In this document: one piece after another, positions 1 through 5,067 of the stretch
Position numbering within the stretch: position 1 is the stretch's first letter
Layout: every line of letters starts with the position of its first letter
Source of the DNA: Citrobacter sp.
GTDB taxonomy: Bacteria > Pseudomonadota > Gammaproteobacteria > Enterobacterales > Enterobacteriaceae
Direction of reading: 5' to 3'
Assembly (NCBI GenBank): GCA_019415335.1
Contig: DXKH01000024.1
Location: 1-5,067, forward strand
Length of the DNA: 5,067 nucleotides
The notes under the pieces: model-generated
The model's database searches: none
Seen by the model: the letters and a program-made list of their open reading frames with translations, nothing else
Told to the model about the DNA's origin: nothing
Made by a program: the position numbers and the translations under genes

Positions 1-1841
1 CCGTATGGGGGCTGAACACGGCATACAGCGTGGTGGAGAAAAACGTCACCACGCGGGACTACAACTACCGCACCGCCACAGCAGAGATGATGACAGAGCA
101 GCATGACGCCACCGGGGGCGATAACACCACCTACGGCGAAGCCTACCACTATGCTGACAACTTCCTGCAAAAAGGCGATAAAGAGGCTGCGGAAAGCGGC
201 GCGTTTTATGCCCGTATCCGCCACGAACGCTACCTGAATGAACAGGCCATTCTCAAAGGCCAGAGCACCAGTTCACTGCTGATGCCGGGGCTGGAAATCA
301 GGGTTCAGGGCGACGACGCGCCAGCAGTGTTCCGCAAGGGTGTGCTGATTACCGGCGTGACGGCCAGCGCGGCGCGTGACCGCAGCTATGAACTGACGTT
401 TACTGCCATCCCGTACTCAGAACGCTACGGCTACCGCCCGGCGCTTATCCCCCGCCCGGTAATGGCCGGCACGCTCCCGGCGCGGGTCACCAGCACGGTG
501 AAAAACGATATCTATGCCCATATCGACAAGGACGGGCGCTACCGGGTCAACCTCGACTTTGACCGCGATACGTGGAAACCGGGTTATGAAAGCCTGTGGG
601 TGCGCCAGTCGCGACCCTACGCCGGAGACACCTACGGCCTGCACCTGCCGCTGCTGGCGGGAACGGAAGTCAGCATCGCCTTTGAGGAAGGCAACCCGGA
701 CCGACCTTATATTGCAGGCGTAAAACACGACTCGGCACACACTGACCATGTGACCATTCAGAACTACAAGCGCAACGTACTGCGCACCCCGGCGAACAAC
801 AAAATCCGGCTGGATGACGAGCGCGGCAAGGAGCATATCAAGGTCAGTACCGAGTATGGCGGCAAGAGCCAGCTCAACCTCGGCCATCTGGTGGATGCCG
901 GAAAACAGCAGCGCGGGGAAGGCTTTGAACTGCGTACCGATCTGTGGGGTGCAGTACGGGCAAAGAAAGGCATCTTTATCAGCTCCGACGCGCAGGACAA
1001 GGCGCAGGGTAAGGTGCGCGAAATGGCTCCGGCGATGGCAATACTGGATGGCGCACAGTCACAGATGAAGTCGCTGTCCACTGATGCGCAGACGGCGAAT
1101 GCCGATCCGGCAGATCTGTCATCACAGATAGCGCTGTTGCAGCAGAGTGTAAAAGATCTGACGCAGGCTGCGATCCTGCTAAGCGCACCCAAAGGCGTGG
1201 CGATCGCCAGCGGAGAGCACCTGCAACTGGCGGCGTCGAAAAACCTGATCGCGAACGCAGGAAATCACGCTGATATCGGTGTCGTGAAGAATATGTTTAT
1301 CGGCGTGGGTCAGGCGCTGAGCGTGTTTGTACGCAAAGCGGGTATCAAACTGTTTGCCAATAAAGGGGCGATCTCGGTACAGGCACAGAACGATCTGATG
1401 GAACTGTTGGCGCAGAAATCGATAGAGATCACCAGTACGGAAGATGAGATTAAAATCACCGCGAAGAAGAAAATCACCCTTAACGGCGGTGGCAGCTACA
1501 TCCGGCTGGATGCCTGTGGGATAGAGGCCGGTACGCCGGGAGAATATAACGTTAAGGCGGGATATTACGGGCGTAAGCCGAAGGCGAAGCTGACGCCGGA
1601 GCTGATGGCATTTCCGGTGATTAAGTCTGAGGATTTTAATCAGAGCTTTATTTTGCTGGATGAAAATACTGGGCAACCACTTATTAATTGGCCCTATGAA
1701 CTAGAACTGGAAAGTGGGCTAAAAATGAGTGGGATTACTGATGAAAATGGAAATACAGAACTAATATCCTCTGATAAGGAGGAGGTCGTTAATATTAGTG
1801 TGTTTGAACCCGATGAGTTTTTAGACGATGAAATTAATTAA
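1..1841 (+). CDS. vgrG: VgrG/TssI spike protein, 5'-partial, with transthyretin-like C-terminal extension
   Basis: T6SS spike protein: a trimer capping the Hcp tube that carries effectors into target cells. The frame is open from the left edge (first full codon at nt 3, residue 1 here; 612 residues visible). The GTG at 30 is an internal codon, because the coding sequence before it (VWGLNTAYSVVEKNVTTRDY) continues a normal VgrG. Roughly 220-250 N-terminal residues are probably missing. Domains in order: the end of the gp27-like base domain (to about residue 155); a gp5-type OB fold (about 159-241) ending in the family motif GNPDRPYIAG; the Vgr/DUF2345 region with a helical insert (about 338-390), then the repetitive beta-helix needle (about 393-534); and a final Ig/transthyretin-like module (about 545-601; DENTGQP, GITDENGNT) with the acidic tail FEPDEFLDDEIN. 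In enteroaggregative E. coli VgrG1 a similar module binds the phospholipase effector Tle1. GC content drops at the start of this module. No PAAR gene follows in the window. Identity is very secure; the tail's role is inferred. Confidence 0.96.
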   Translation, partial: VWGLNTAYSVVEKNVTTRDYNYRTATAEMMTEQHDATGGDNTTYGEAYHYADNFLQKGDKEAAESGAFYARIRHERYLNEQAILKGQSTSSLLMPGLEIRVQGDDAPAVFRKGVLITGVTASAARDRSYELTFTAIPYSERYGYRPALIPRPVMAGTLPARVTSTVKNDIYAHIDKDGRYRVNLDFDRDTWKPGYESLWVRQSRPYAGDTYGLHLPLLAGTEVSIAFEEGNPDRPYIAGVKHDSAHTDHVTIQNYKRNVLRTPANNKIRLDDERGKEHIKVSTEYGGKSQLNLGHLVDAGKQQRGEGFELRTDLWGAVRAKKGIFISSDAQDKAQGKVREMAPAMAILDGAQSQMKSLSTDAQTANADPADLSSQIALLQQSVKDLTQAAILLSAPKGVAIASGEHLQLAASKNLIANAGNHADIGVVKNMFIGVGQALSVFVRKAGIKLFANKGAISVQAQNDLMELLAQKSIEITSTEDEIKITAKKKITLNGGGSYIRLDACGIEAGTPGEYNVKAGYYGRKPKAKLTPELMAFPVIKSEDFNQSFILLDENTGQPLINWPYELELESGLKMSGITDENGNTELISSDKEEVVNISVFEPDEFLDDEIN

Positions 1842-1862
1842 GACATATAGCGAGAATATAAC

Positions 1863-2465
1863 ATGGCAGATAAATCCGAAAAGAAAAAAGAAACCACAAA
1901 TAAATCAGCAAAAAAAACACTAACGAAGAAGAGCGAAAAATTAACTCCAGCAAAAGACACCGCACCAAAACAAGTGAATGTAGATCCAGCTATAAGATTG
2001 AAACAAATTCGTCAACTTGTCCGTAATAATAATAAATCCATCATGGGAGAGGATTATATTATTTGTCAAATCTATAAAGAATCTAGATTTAAGCAATTTG
2101 CAGGTAAGAATAAACATAATGCGAAAGGCTTAATGCAAATGCAACGAAATGCAGTGAGGCAGGTTTTTAAATATCGACAACAAAAAATAAAAGGAAGAAT
2201 GACTACTGATAAAGAGACAAATGAAGCTTTCGCTAATGCTGATACATTTTATAAATCTGATAAAATATTTGATGAAAAAGAAAATATTAAGATTGGCACA
2301 GAGTATTTGCAATACTGGATAGATAAAGAAGCAACAATTGAGGAGGCATATCGGGCATATCGTGGAACAGATGAAGCATACTATTCTGTTATAAAACCTT
2401 GCGCTGAAAAACTGGCTAAAGATCCTGATAACATACAAATACTAATGGAGGGAATAGGAAGATAG
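1863..2465 (+). CDS. Putative T6SS peptidoglycan-cleaving effector, SLT/lysozyme-like lytic transglycosylase fold
   Basis: A 200-residue protein whose likely role is cleaving glycan strands of peptidoglycan in the periplasm of a rival cell. Residues 1-36 are a disordered-looking basic tail with 12 lysines. There is no signal peptide or membrane helix, so the protein is not exported by Sec and would need T6SS delivery. Residues ~44-185 show the SLT (goose-lysozyme-like) signature in order: IYKESRF with candidate catalytic Glu73, AKGLMQM (87-93), N141-IKIG-TEYL (141-149), and AYRAYRG (162-168), which replaces the usual AYN.G. It is about the size of a bare catalytic domain with a short leader. 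ATG 1863 lies 21 nt after the vgrG stop, with only a weak purine-rich site (CGAGA, 1851-1855), so translation may depend on vgrG. The next gene starts 1 nt after its stop. An A8 run lies at 1910-1917. The fold is well supported; the effector role comes from context. A housekeeping transglycosylase is less likely without a signal peptide. I recognise no named effector family. Confidence 0.8.
   Translation: MADKSEKKKETTNKSAKKTLTKKSEKLTPAKDTAPKQVNVDPAIRLKQIRQLVRNNNKSIMGEDYIICQIYKESRFKQFAGKNKHNAKGLMQMQRNAVRQVFKYRQQKIKGRMTTDKETNEAFANADTFYKSDKIFDEKENIKIGTEYLQYWIDKEATIEEAYRAYRGTDEAYYSVIKPCAEKLAKDPDNIQILMEGIGR
2456..2461 (+). promoter_or_regulatory. Ribosome binding site of the immunity gene, inside the effector gene
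   Basis: AGGAAG sits 5 nt before ATG 2467, within the last codons of the upstream effector gene. A second purine-rich stretch (GGAGGG) lies at 2447-2452. The position means translation of the effector tail and start of the immunity gene are physically linked. It also supports 2467 rather than the in-frame ATG at 2476 as the start. Confidence 0.6.
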
Positions 2466-2466
2466 T

Positions 2467-3018
2467 ATGCGCATTATGTTAATATTACTTTGTTTTTTTT
2501 CTTTCCCCTGTTTTTCAGGCGATAAGATTAAAATCGTGAAAACCTGTCAATTGAAAAAAAATGAAAGTGTGCAGTTGCTTTCCCTTAGAACCATTGACGG
2601 TGATACATTATATCTAAAATTCAGAAATGTTATCACCGGGGCCTTTTTAGATACTCCAACTAAAAGTTATGATTTTTTTGGAGATGTGGTTCTTTCTCAG
2701 TGCATAAATGGTTCTCTTATCTTTGCGCTGGAATATGGTTCTCCATATATAAAAGGTTGTCTGGTAACTGGTTGGGAAAATGGGTTTAAAGGTAAGAACT
2801 CTCCTGAAGGCTTTTGTTTCGCAGAGAGAAATATTCCCGAAGCGGTATGGTTTGGAAAAAACAATATTTTAATTATCATCCGAAACCAAATGGATGTTGG
2901 GACATGGAAAGGGAAATATATTATCTATGATAATGCGAAAAAGTCAGGAGAAAGAGCATACTCATCAGATAATCTACCATCAAAAGATGGTTACATAATT
3001 TTTGCATTAAATAAATAA
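2467..3018 (+). CDS. Putative periplasmic immunity protein for the upstream effector
   Basis: A 183-residue exported protein of no family I recognise. Residues 1-18 form a Sec-type signal peptide: a short start (MRIM), a hydrophobic core (LILLCFFSFPCF) and a likely cleavage near FSG-DK (17-19). The sequence before Cys15 does not fit a lipobox, so a soluble periplasmic protein is favoured over a lipoprotein. The mature part has four cysteines (27, 79, 98, 117), enough for two disulfides, and alternating hydrophobic stretches that suggest mostly beta structure. The start is 1 nt after the stop of the SLT-type protein. Peptidoglycan-targeting T6SS effectors are usually paired with an adjacent periplasmic immunity protein that blocks the enzyme, so position, export signal and size all fit that role. 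Codon use is as AT-rich as in the effector. The T8 run at 2493-2500 and A8 run at 2554-2561 are slippage-prone. Function is inferred from context only. Confidence 0.7.
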   Translation: MRIMLILLCFFSFPCFSGDKIKIVKTCQLKKNESVQLLSLRTIDGDTLYLKFRNVITGAFLDTPTKSYDFFGDVVLSQCINGSLIFALEYGSPYIKGCLVTGWENGFKGKNSPEGFCFAERNIPEAVWFGKNNILIIIRNQMDVGTWKGKYIIYDNAKKSGERAYSSDNLPSKDGYIIFALNK

Positions 3019-3081
3019 AATGACTCTATACATAACTTTAAATTTCACTTGGTTATTAACTTCTGGTCGATAATGCAAAAT

Positions 3082-3088
3082 AAAGGGA
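3082..3088 (+). promoter_or_regulatory. Ribosome binding site of the 404-codon gene
   Basis: AAAGGGA, 7 nt before ATG 3096, is a reasonable Shine-Dalgarno site and fixes the start chosen for the downstream gene. The ATG at 3089 runs into a stop after two codons (ATG TAC TGA) and is not a start. Confidence 0.6.
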
Positions 3089-3095
3089 TGTACTG

Positions 3096-4310
3096 ATGCC
3101 AGTCCGACTTAATACCATTCCCGACGCAGAACCCTATCCCGTACCGCCAGCCCGAATTAAGTGGCTGACAGCTTTATTACTGATGCTGTCTGTCGGTGTG
3201 GCCCTGACTTCATTATTCGCCAGCGATGAACTGGCAAAAAACGGCCCGTATTTCTGGGGGCTGGCCTGTGGTGTGCCTGCCTTTATCTGGTCTCTGGTCT
3301 GTTCAGTGCGCAGGCTGGTGTTTATTACACAACATATTCGTGCCGATGCGTGGAATCTGCGCCGCGAGGAAGTCATTTTGCAGGAAACGCGCCGGGGACG
3401 ACGGGCGTTGCAGATACTCAGTTTTTCCGTACAAACCGCGCTGAATGGTGATTCCGTTGCAGAAACTATAACAGCATTTCTGGCACGTCAGCAGGTGTTG
3501 AATACCTACGCTGATTTGCGCGGAGAAGATACCGTGCGTCGCAGTGTCATTCCTGTATTAACCAATAAACCGGTTACCGGGCGTTTATCCGAAATTATTT
3601 CCCGTCTTTTTATTGATATCAGACCGCAATTGTTTCTGCTGCCCCCTGATTTTCATATCAACGTACTACTGGAAATTGATGCGCCGCTTTCAGGGGCCTC
3701 CGTGAGAACTATCTGGCAGGACGAATGGCAAAAAGCCGGACTCCCGGAAGCCCGTCTGTTTTCTGCCCCAGAGCCGGGGCTGGCCGCCGTGGACGACTGG
3801 CTGGACAACTTTATTCAGGAAAAGGCCGTACTGCTGGTGATTTCCGTACGACTTGAACCGAAGAACCCGGAACGGACGGCAGAATCCGCCACCGCGCTGT
3901 TGCTGGCAAACCGGTTGACGCAAACCGCGCTGACGCCGCTGGCCCTGCTGCATCGTCCTGAACGTATCACAGATACGGAGATGATGGCGTCAGGCATTGC
4001 ACAGGCGCTGGACTGGATGCCGGTGCAGCCAGATGCCATATCCGGTATGTGGACTGCCGAACTGGACAGGGAACAGCGTGCCGCGTTGTTAAGCCTGAAC
4101 CAGCCGTTTGCTCAGGAAGCCCTGATGTACGAGCTGGATGCCTTTCTGGGGCGCTCCGGACCGGCTGCGCCGTGGCTGTCCGTCGCTGTGGCAACGCTTG
4201 CGGCAATACAATCACAACACCCCCAACTGACGCTCAGCGGCGTTCAGGGCGGGCATTATTCATGGGCGACCGTGGTGTCGCCATTCGTTTCCCCTCAGGA
4301 GGCATCATAG
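3096..4310 (+). CDS. T6SS-locus inner-membrane protein of unknown function, upstream of tssM
   Basis: A 404-residue protein that I do not recognise as a core Tss subunit. Residues ~22-42 and ~52-70 are two hydrophobic helices joined by a short loop (about 43-51). Arg-rich flanks after the second helix (RR 72-73, RR 89-90, RRGRR 99-103) put the N-terminus and the ~330-residue remainder in the cytoplasm by the positive-inside rule. The cytoplasmic part mixes hydrophobic strands and helices, for example AVLLVISVRL and ATALLLANRL around 235-272. It has no P-loop and no cysteine-rich or repeat motifs. GC content is back to the locus level. Its stop overlaps the tssM start by one base (TAGTG), so the two are probably translationally coupled and act together, for example as an accessory of the TssJLM membrane complex. 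Similar uncharacterised membrane proteins sit before tssM in other enterobacterial T6SS loci, as far as I recall. The coding call is firm; the function is open. Confidence 0.85.
   Translation: MPVRLNTIPDAEPYPVPPARIKWLTALLLMLSVGVALTSLFASDELAKNGPYFWGLACGVPAFIWSLVCSVRRLVFITQHIRADAWNLRREEVILQETRRGRRALQILSFSVQTALNGDSVAETITAFLARQQVLNTYADLRGEDTVRRSVIPVLTNKPVTGRLSEIISRLFIDIRPQLFLLPPDFHINVLLEIDAPLSGASVRTIWQDEWQKAGLPEARLFSAPEPGLAAVDDWLDNFIQEKAVLLVISVRLEPKNPERTAESATALLLANRLTQTALTPLALLHRPERITDTEMMASGIAQALDWMPVQPDAISGMWTAELDREQRAALLSLNQPFAQEALMYELDAFLGRSGPAAPWLSVAVATLAAIQSQHPQLTLSGVQGGHYSWATVVSPFVSPQEAS
4297..4302 (+). promoter_or_regulatory. Strong ribosome binding site deciding the GTG start of tssM
   Basis: AGGAGG, a consensus Shine-Dalgarno, lies 7 nt before the GTG at 4310. 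It is within the last codons of the upstream gene and supports GTG 4310 over the internal ATG at 4367, which would cut into the first membrane helix. Confidence 0.8.
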
Positions 4311-5067
4311 TGGTTCCGGGATTAAACCGTCTCCGGCCCCGTTCGGTTTCAGGGCCTGCCATCGTCATGACCGTGGCTGTTGTGGTTGCGCTTTGCACGT
4401 TTATTCACCGTAAACCGGCATTGCTGGGCGTTGAACCGGGTAGCTCACAGCAAATGTACTGGATGGCTGGCGTGATTGCCGCAGGCGTGGTCTTTCTGAT
4501 TATCATGGGGGTTTATCATCTGCTGAACCGCCACGCTGCCGTACAGAACTTTGAACTCCGCAGACAACTTGCCGCCGGAGATGACTATCGTGCGGTGACG
4601 ACAAAGAAAGCCGACAGCCGTCATCCGGCAATGGTGGAACTCGCCGCCTTCCTGCGCGACCGCTACGGCCCATTCTGGCGGCGTAAAATCCGCCTGCTGC
4701 TGGTGACCGGCGAGCCTGAACAGGCAGAGGCCATCGCGCCGGGGCTGACCGGGCAACACTGGCTGGAGGGCGACCACACGGTGCTGATATACGGCGGCAG
4801 GCCATCAGCGGAGCCTGATGTCGCGCTACTGACCGCCTTAAAAAAACTGCGCCGCAGCCGTCCGCTGGACGGCATCATCTGGCCGCTGACAGAAGAACAA
4901 AGCCGCCAGACGGCGCAACTCGACAAAGGCTGGCGCGAGCTGGTTAACGGAAGTAAGCGACTCGGTTTTCAGGCTCCACTCTATTTGTGGCAGGTCTGTG
5001 ACGACGGTGATTATCAGACCGGACGCCCCCTGCAAAGCGTCGGCTGCCTGCTGCCGGAACGCTGTAC
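4310..5067 (+). CDS. tssM: TssM/IcmF/VasK inner-membrane complex protein, 3'-partial, with degenerate P-loop
   Basis: N-terminal 252 codons of the large T6SS inner-membrane protein that, with TssJ and TssL, forms the trans-envelope complex anchoring the baseplate. Family members usually exceed 1,100 residues, so most of the gene lies to the right. The start is GTG 4310, overlapping the previous stop. Two membrane helices (about 16-31 and 49-72) form the usual N-terminal hairpin, followed by a basic linker and the start of the cytoplasmic NTPase-like domain. RLLLVTGEPEQAEAIAPGL (128-146) aligns in position with the family Walker A segment but lacks the GK[ST]. TVLIYGG (157-163) sits where the family has a VLIDTAG-type motif and lacks its Asp. 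LKKLRRSRPLDGIIWPLT (177-194) matches the following conserved segment, which confirms the alignment. This copy therefore probably cannot bind or hydrolyse nucleotide through this site. TssM proteins without a Walker A are known among T6SS systems. Identity rests on topology, these motifs and locus context. Confidence 0.85.
   Translation, partial: MVPGLNRLRPRSVSGPAIVMTVAVVVALCTFIHRKPALLGVEPGSSQQMYWMAGVIAAGVVFLIIMGVYHLLNRHAAVQNFELRRQLAAGDDYRAVTTKKADSRHPAMVELAAFLRDRYGPFWRRKIRLLLVTGEPEQAEAIAPGLTGQHWLEGDHTVLIYGGRPSAEPDVALLTALKKLRRSRPLDGIIWPLTEEQSRQTAQLDKGWRELVNGSKRLGFQAPLYLWQVCDDGDYQTGRPLQSVGCLLPERC

Larger units (their letters stand above)
1620..3095. other. AT-rich cargo cassette (VgrG tail, effector, immunity gene)
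   Basis: Hand counts of G+C per 60-base line fall from 35/60 (1561-1620) to 22/60 (1621-1680), then 18/60 (1861-1920), 16/60 (2161-2220), 15/60 (2221-2280) and 12/60 (3001-3060). They return to 33/60 at 3121-3180. The low-GC block therefore covers the last ~70 codons of vgrG, the putative effector and immunity genes, and the spacer before the next conserved gene. The boundaries match functional ones: the end of the VgrG needle on the left and the start of a conserved locus gene on the right. I read it as a horizontally exchanged cargo module. No integrase, transposase or flanking repeats are visible, so homologous recombination through the conserved vgrG body is the likeliest route of exchange. 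Confidence 0.8.

Noticed and set aside
30..32. GTG at 30 as the start of vgrG
   Set aside because: The frame is open to the left edge and the codons before it encode typical VgrG sequence, so the gene is simply cut by the window.
417..1676. Long minus-strand and alternative-frame open frames over vgrG (for example 417-887, 764-1192 and 1179-1676 on -)
   Set aside because: They lie antisense to or inside a conserved GC-rich gene, have no recognisable protein features, and are expected by-products of its codon bias.
1775..1784. Very strong Shine-Dalgarno-like sequence (AAGGAGGAGG) inside the 3' end of vgrG
   Set aside because: It is the coding sequence for KEE in the VgrG tail. The nearest downstream start codon, an in-frame GTG at 1800, is too far away and would give only a 13-residue tail peptide.
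2478..2511. Lipoprotein signal at Cys15 of the immunity protein
   Set aside because: The residues before Cys15 (SFP) do not fit a lipobox, which needs a small residue at -1 and usually Leu at -3. An ordinary signal peptide fits better.
3044..3074. Possible promoter in the spacer (TTCACT, 19 bp, GATAAT)
   Set aside because: The -10 matches 5/6, but the -35 matches only 4/6 with non-optimal spacing in very AT-rich DNA, where such matches are common. It is worth a transcript start check but is not supported as a feature.
3019..3095. Terminator or repeat in the spacer after the immunity gene
   Set aside because: No GC-rich stem with a following T-run and no repeat of flanking sequence was found; only 4-5 bp AT palindromic matches.
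3134..5035. Minus-strand open frames over the 404-codon gene and tssM (for example 3690-3953, 4445-4777 and 4503-4805)
   Set aside because: Low-complexity Arg/Pro/Ser-rich translations opposite well-supported genes; no start context or family signature.

Overview
The window comes from a type VI secretion system (T6SS) locus of a gamma-proteobacterium, most likely a member of the Enterobacterales. I infer this from the VgrG and TssM sequence style and from the roughly 55-65% GC of the structural genes. I cannot name the genus from this sequence. All recognisable genes are on the + strand and read left to right as one series.

Layout: (1) 1-1841, the 3' three quarters of a vgrG (spike) gene whose 5' end lies outside the window. 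Its last ~70 codons form a transthyretin/Ig-like C-terminal extension with an acidic tail. (2) 1863-2465, a small lysine-rich protein with a lysozyme-like/SLT lytic transglycosylase fold and no signal peptide, read here as the T6SS cargo effector. (3) 2467-3018, a secreted periplasmic protein starting 1 nt after the effector stop, read as its immunity protein. (4) 3019-3095, a short AT-rich spacer. (5) 3096-4310, a 404-residue protein with an N-terminal two-helix membrane hairpin and unknown function. (6) 4310-5067, the 5' third or less of tssM (IcmF/VasK), overlapping the previous stop by one base and running off the right edge.

Base composition splits the window. The vgrG body and everything from 3096 onward are GC-rich. 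From about 1620 to 3095 the DNA is strikingly AT-rich; by hand count, lines 2221-2280 and 3001-3060 hold 15/60 and 12/60 G+C, against 34/60 at 541-600 and 40/60 at 4621-4680. The left boundary falls inside vgrG, just where the conserved needle ends and the cargo-specific extension begins. This supports an exchangeable cassette (VgrG tail + effector + immunity) inserted between conserved T6SS genes.

Working model: VgrG tips the Hcp tube and its C-terminal extension carries the basic effector, which is delivered to the periplasm of a neighbouring cell to cut peptidoglycan. The producer protects its own periplasm with the exported immunity protein. TssM and probably the 404-residue protein belong to the inner-membrane assembly. 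The effector-immunity pair and the 404-residue protein are the least described parts; the rest is a familiar T6SS plan. No tRNA, rRNA, CRISPR array, insertion sequence or convincing terminator was seen.
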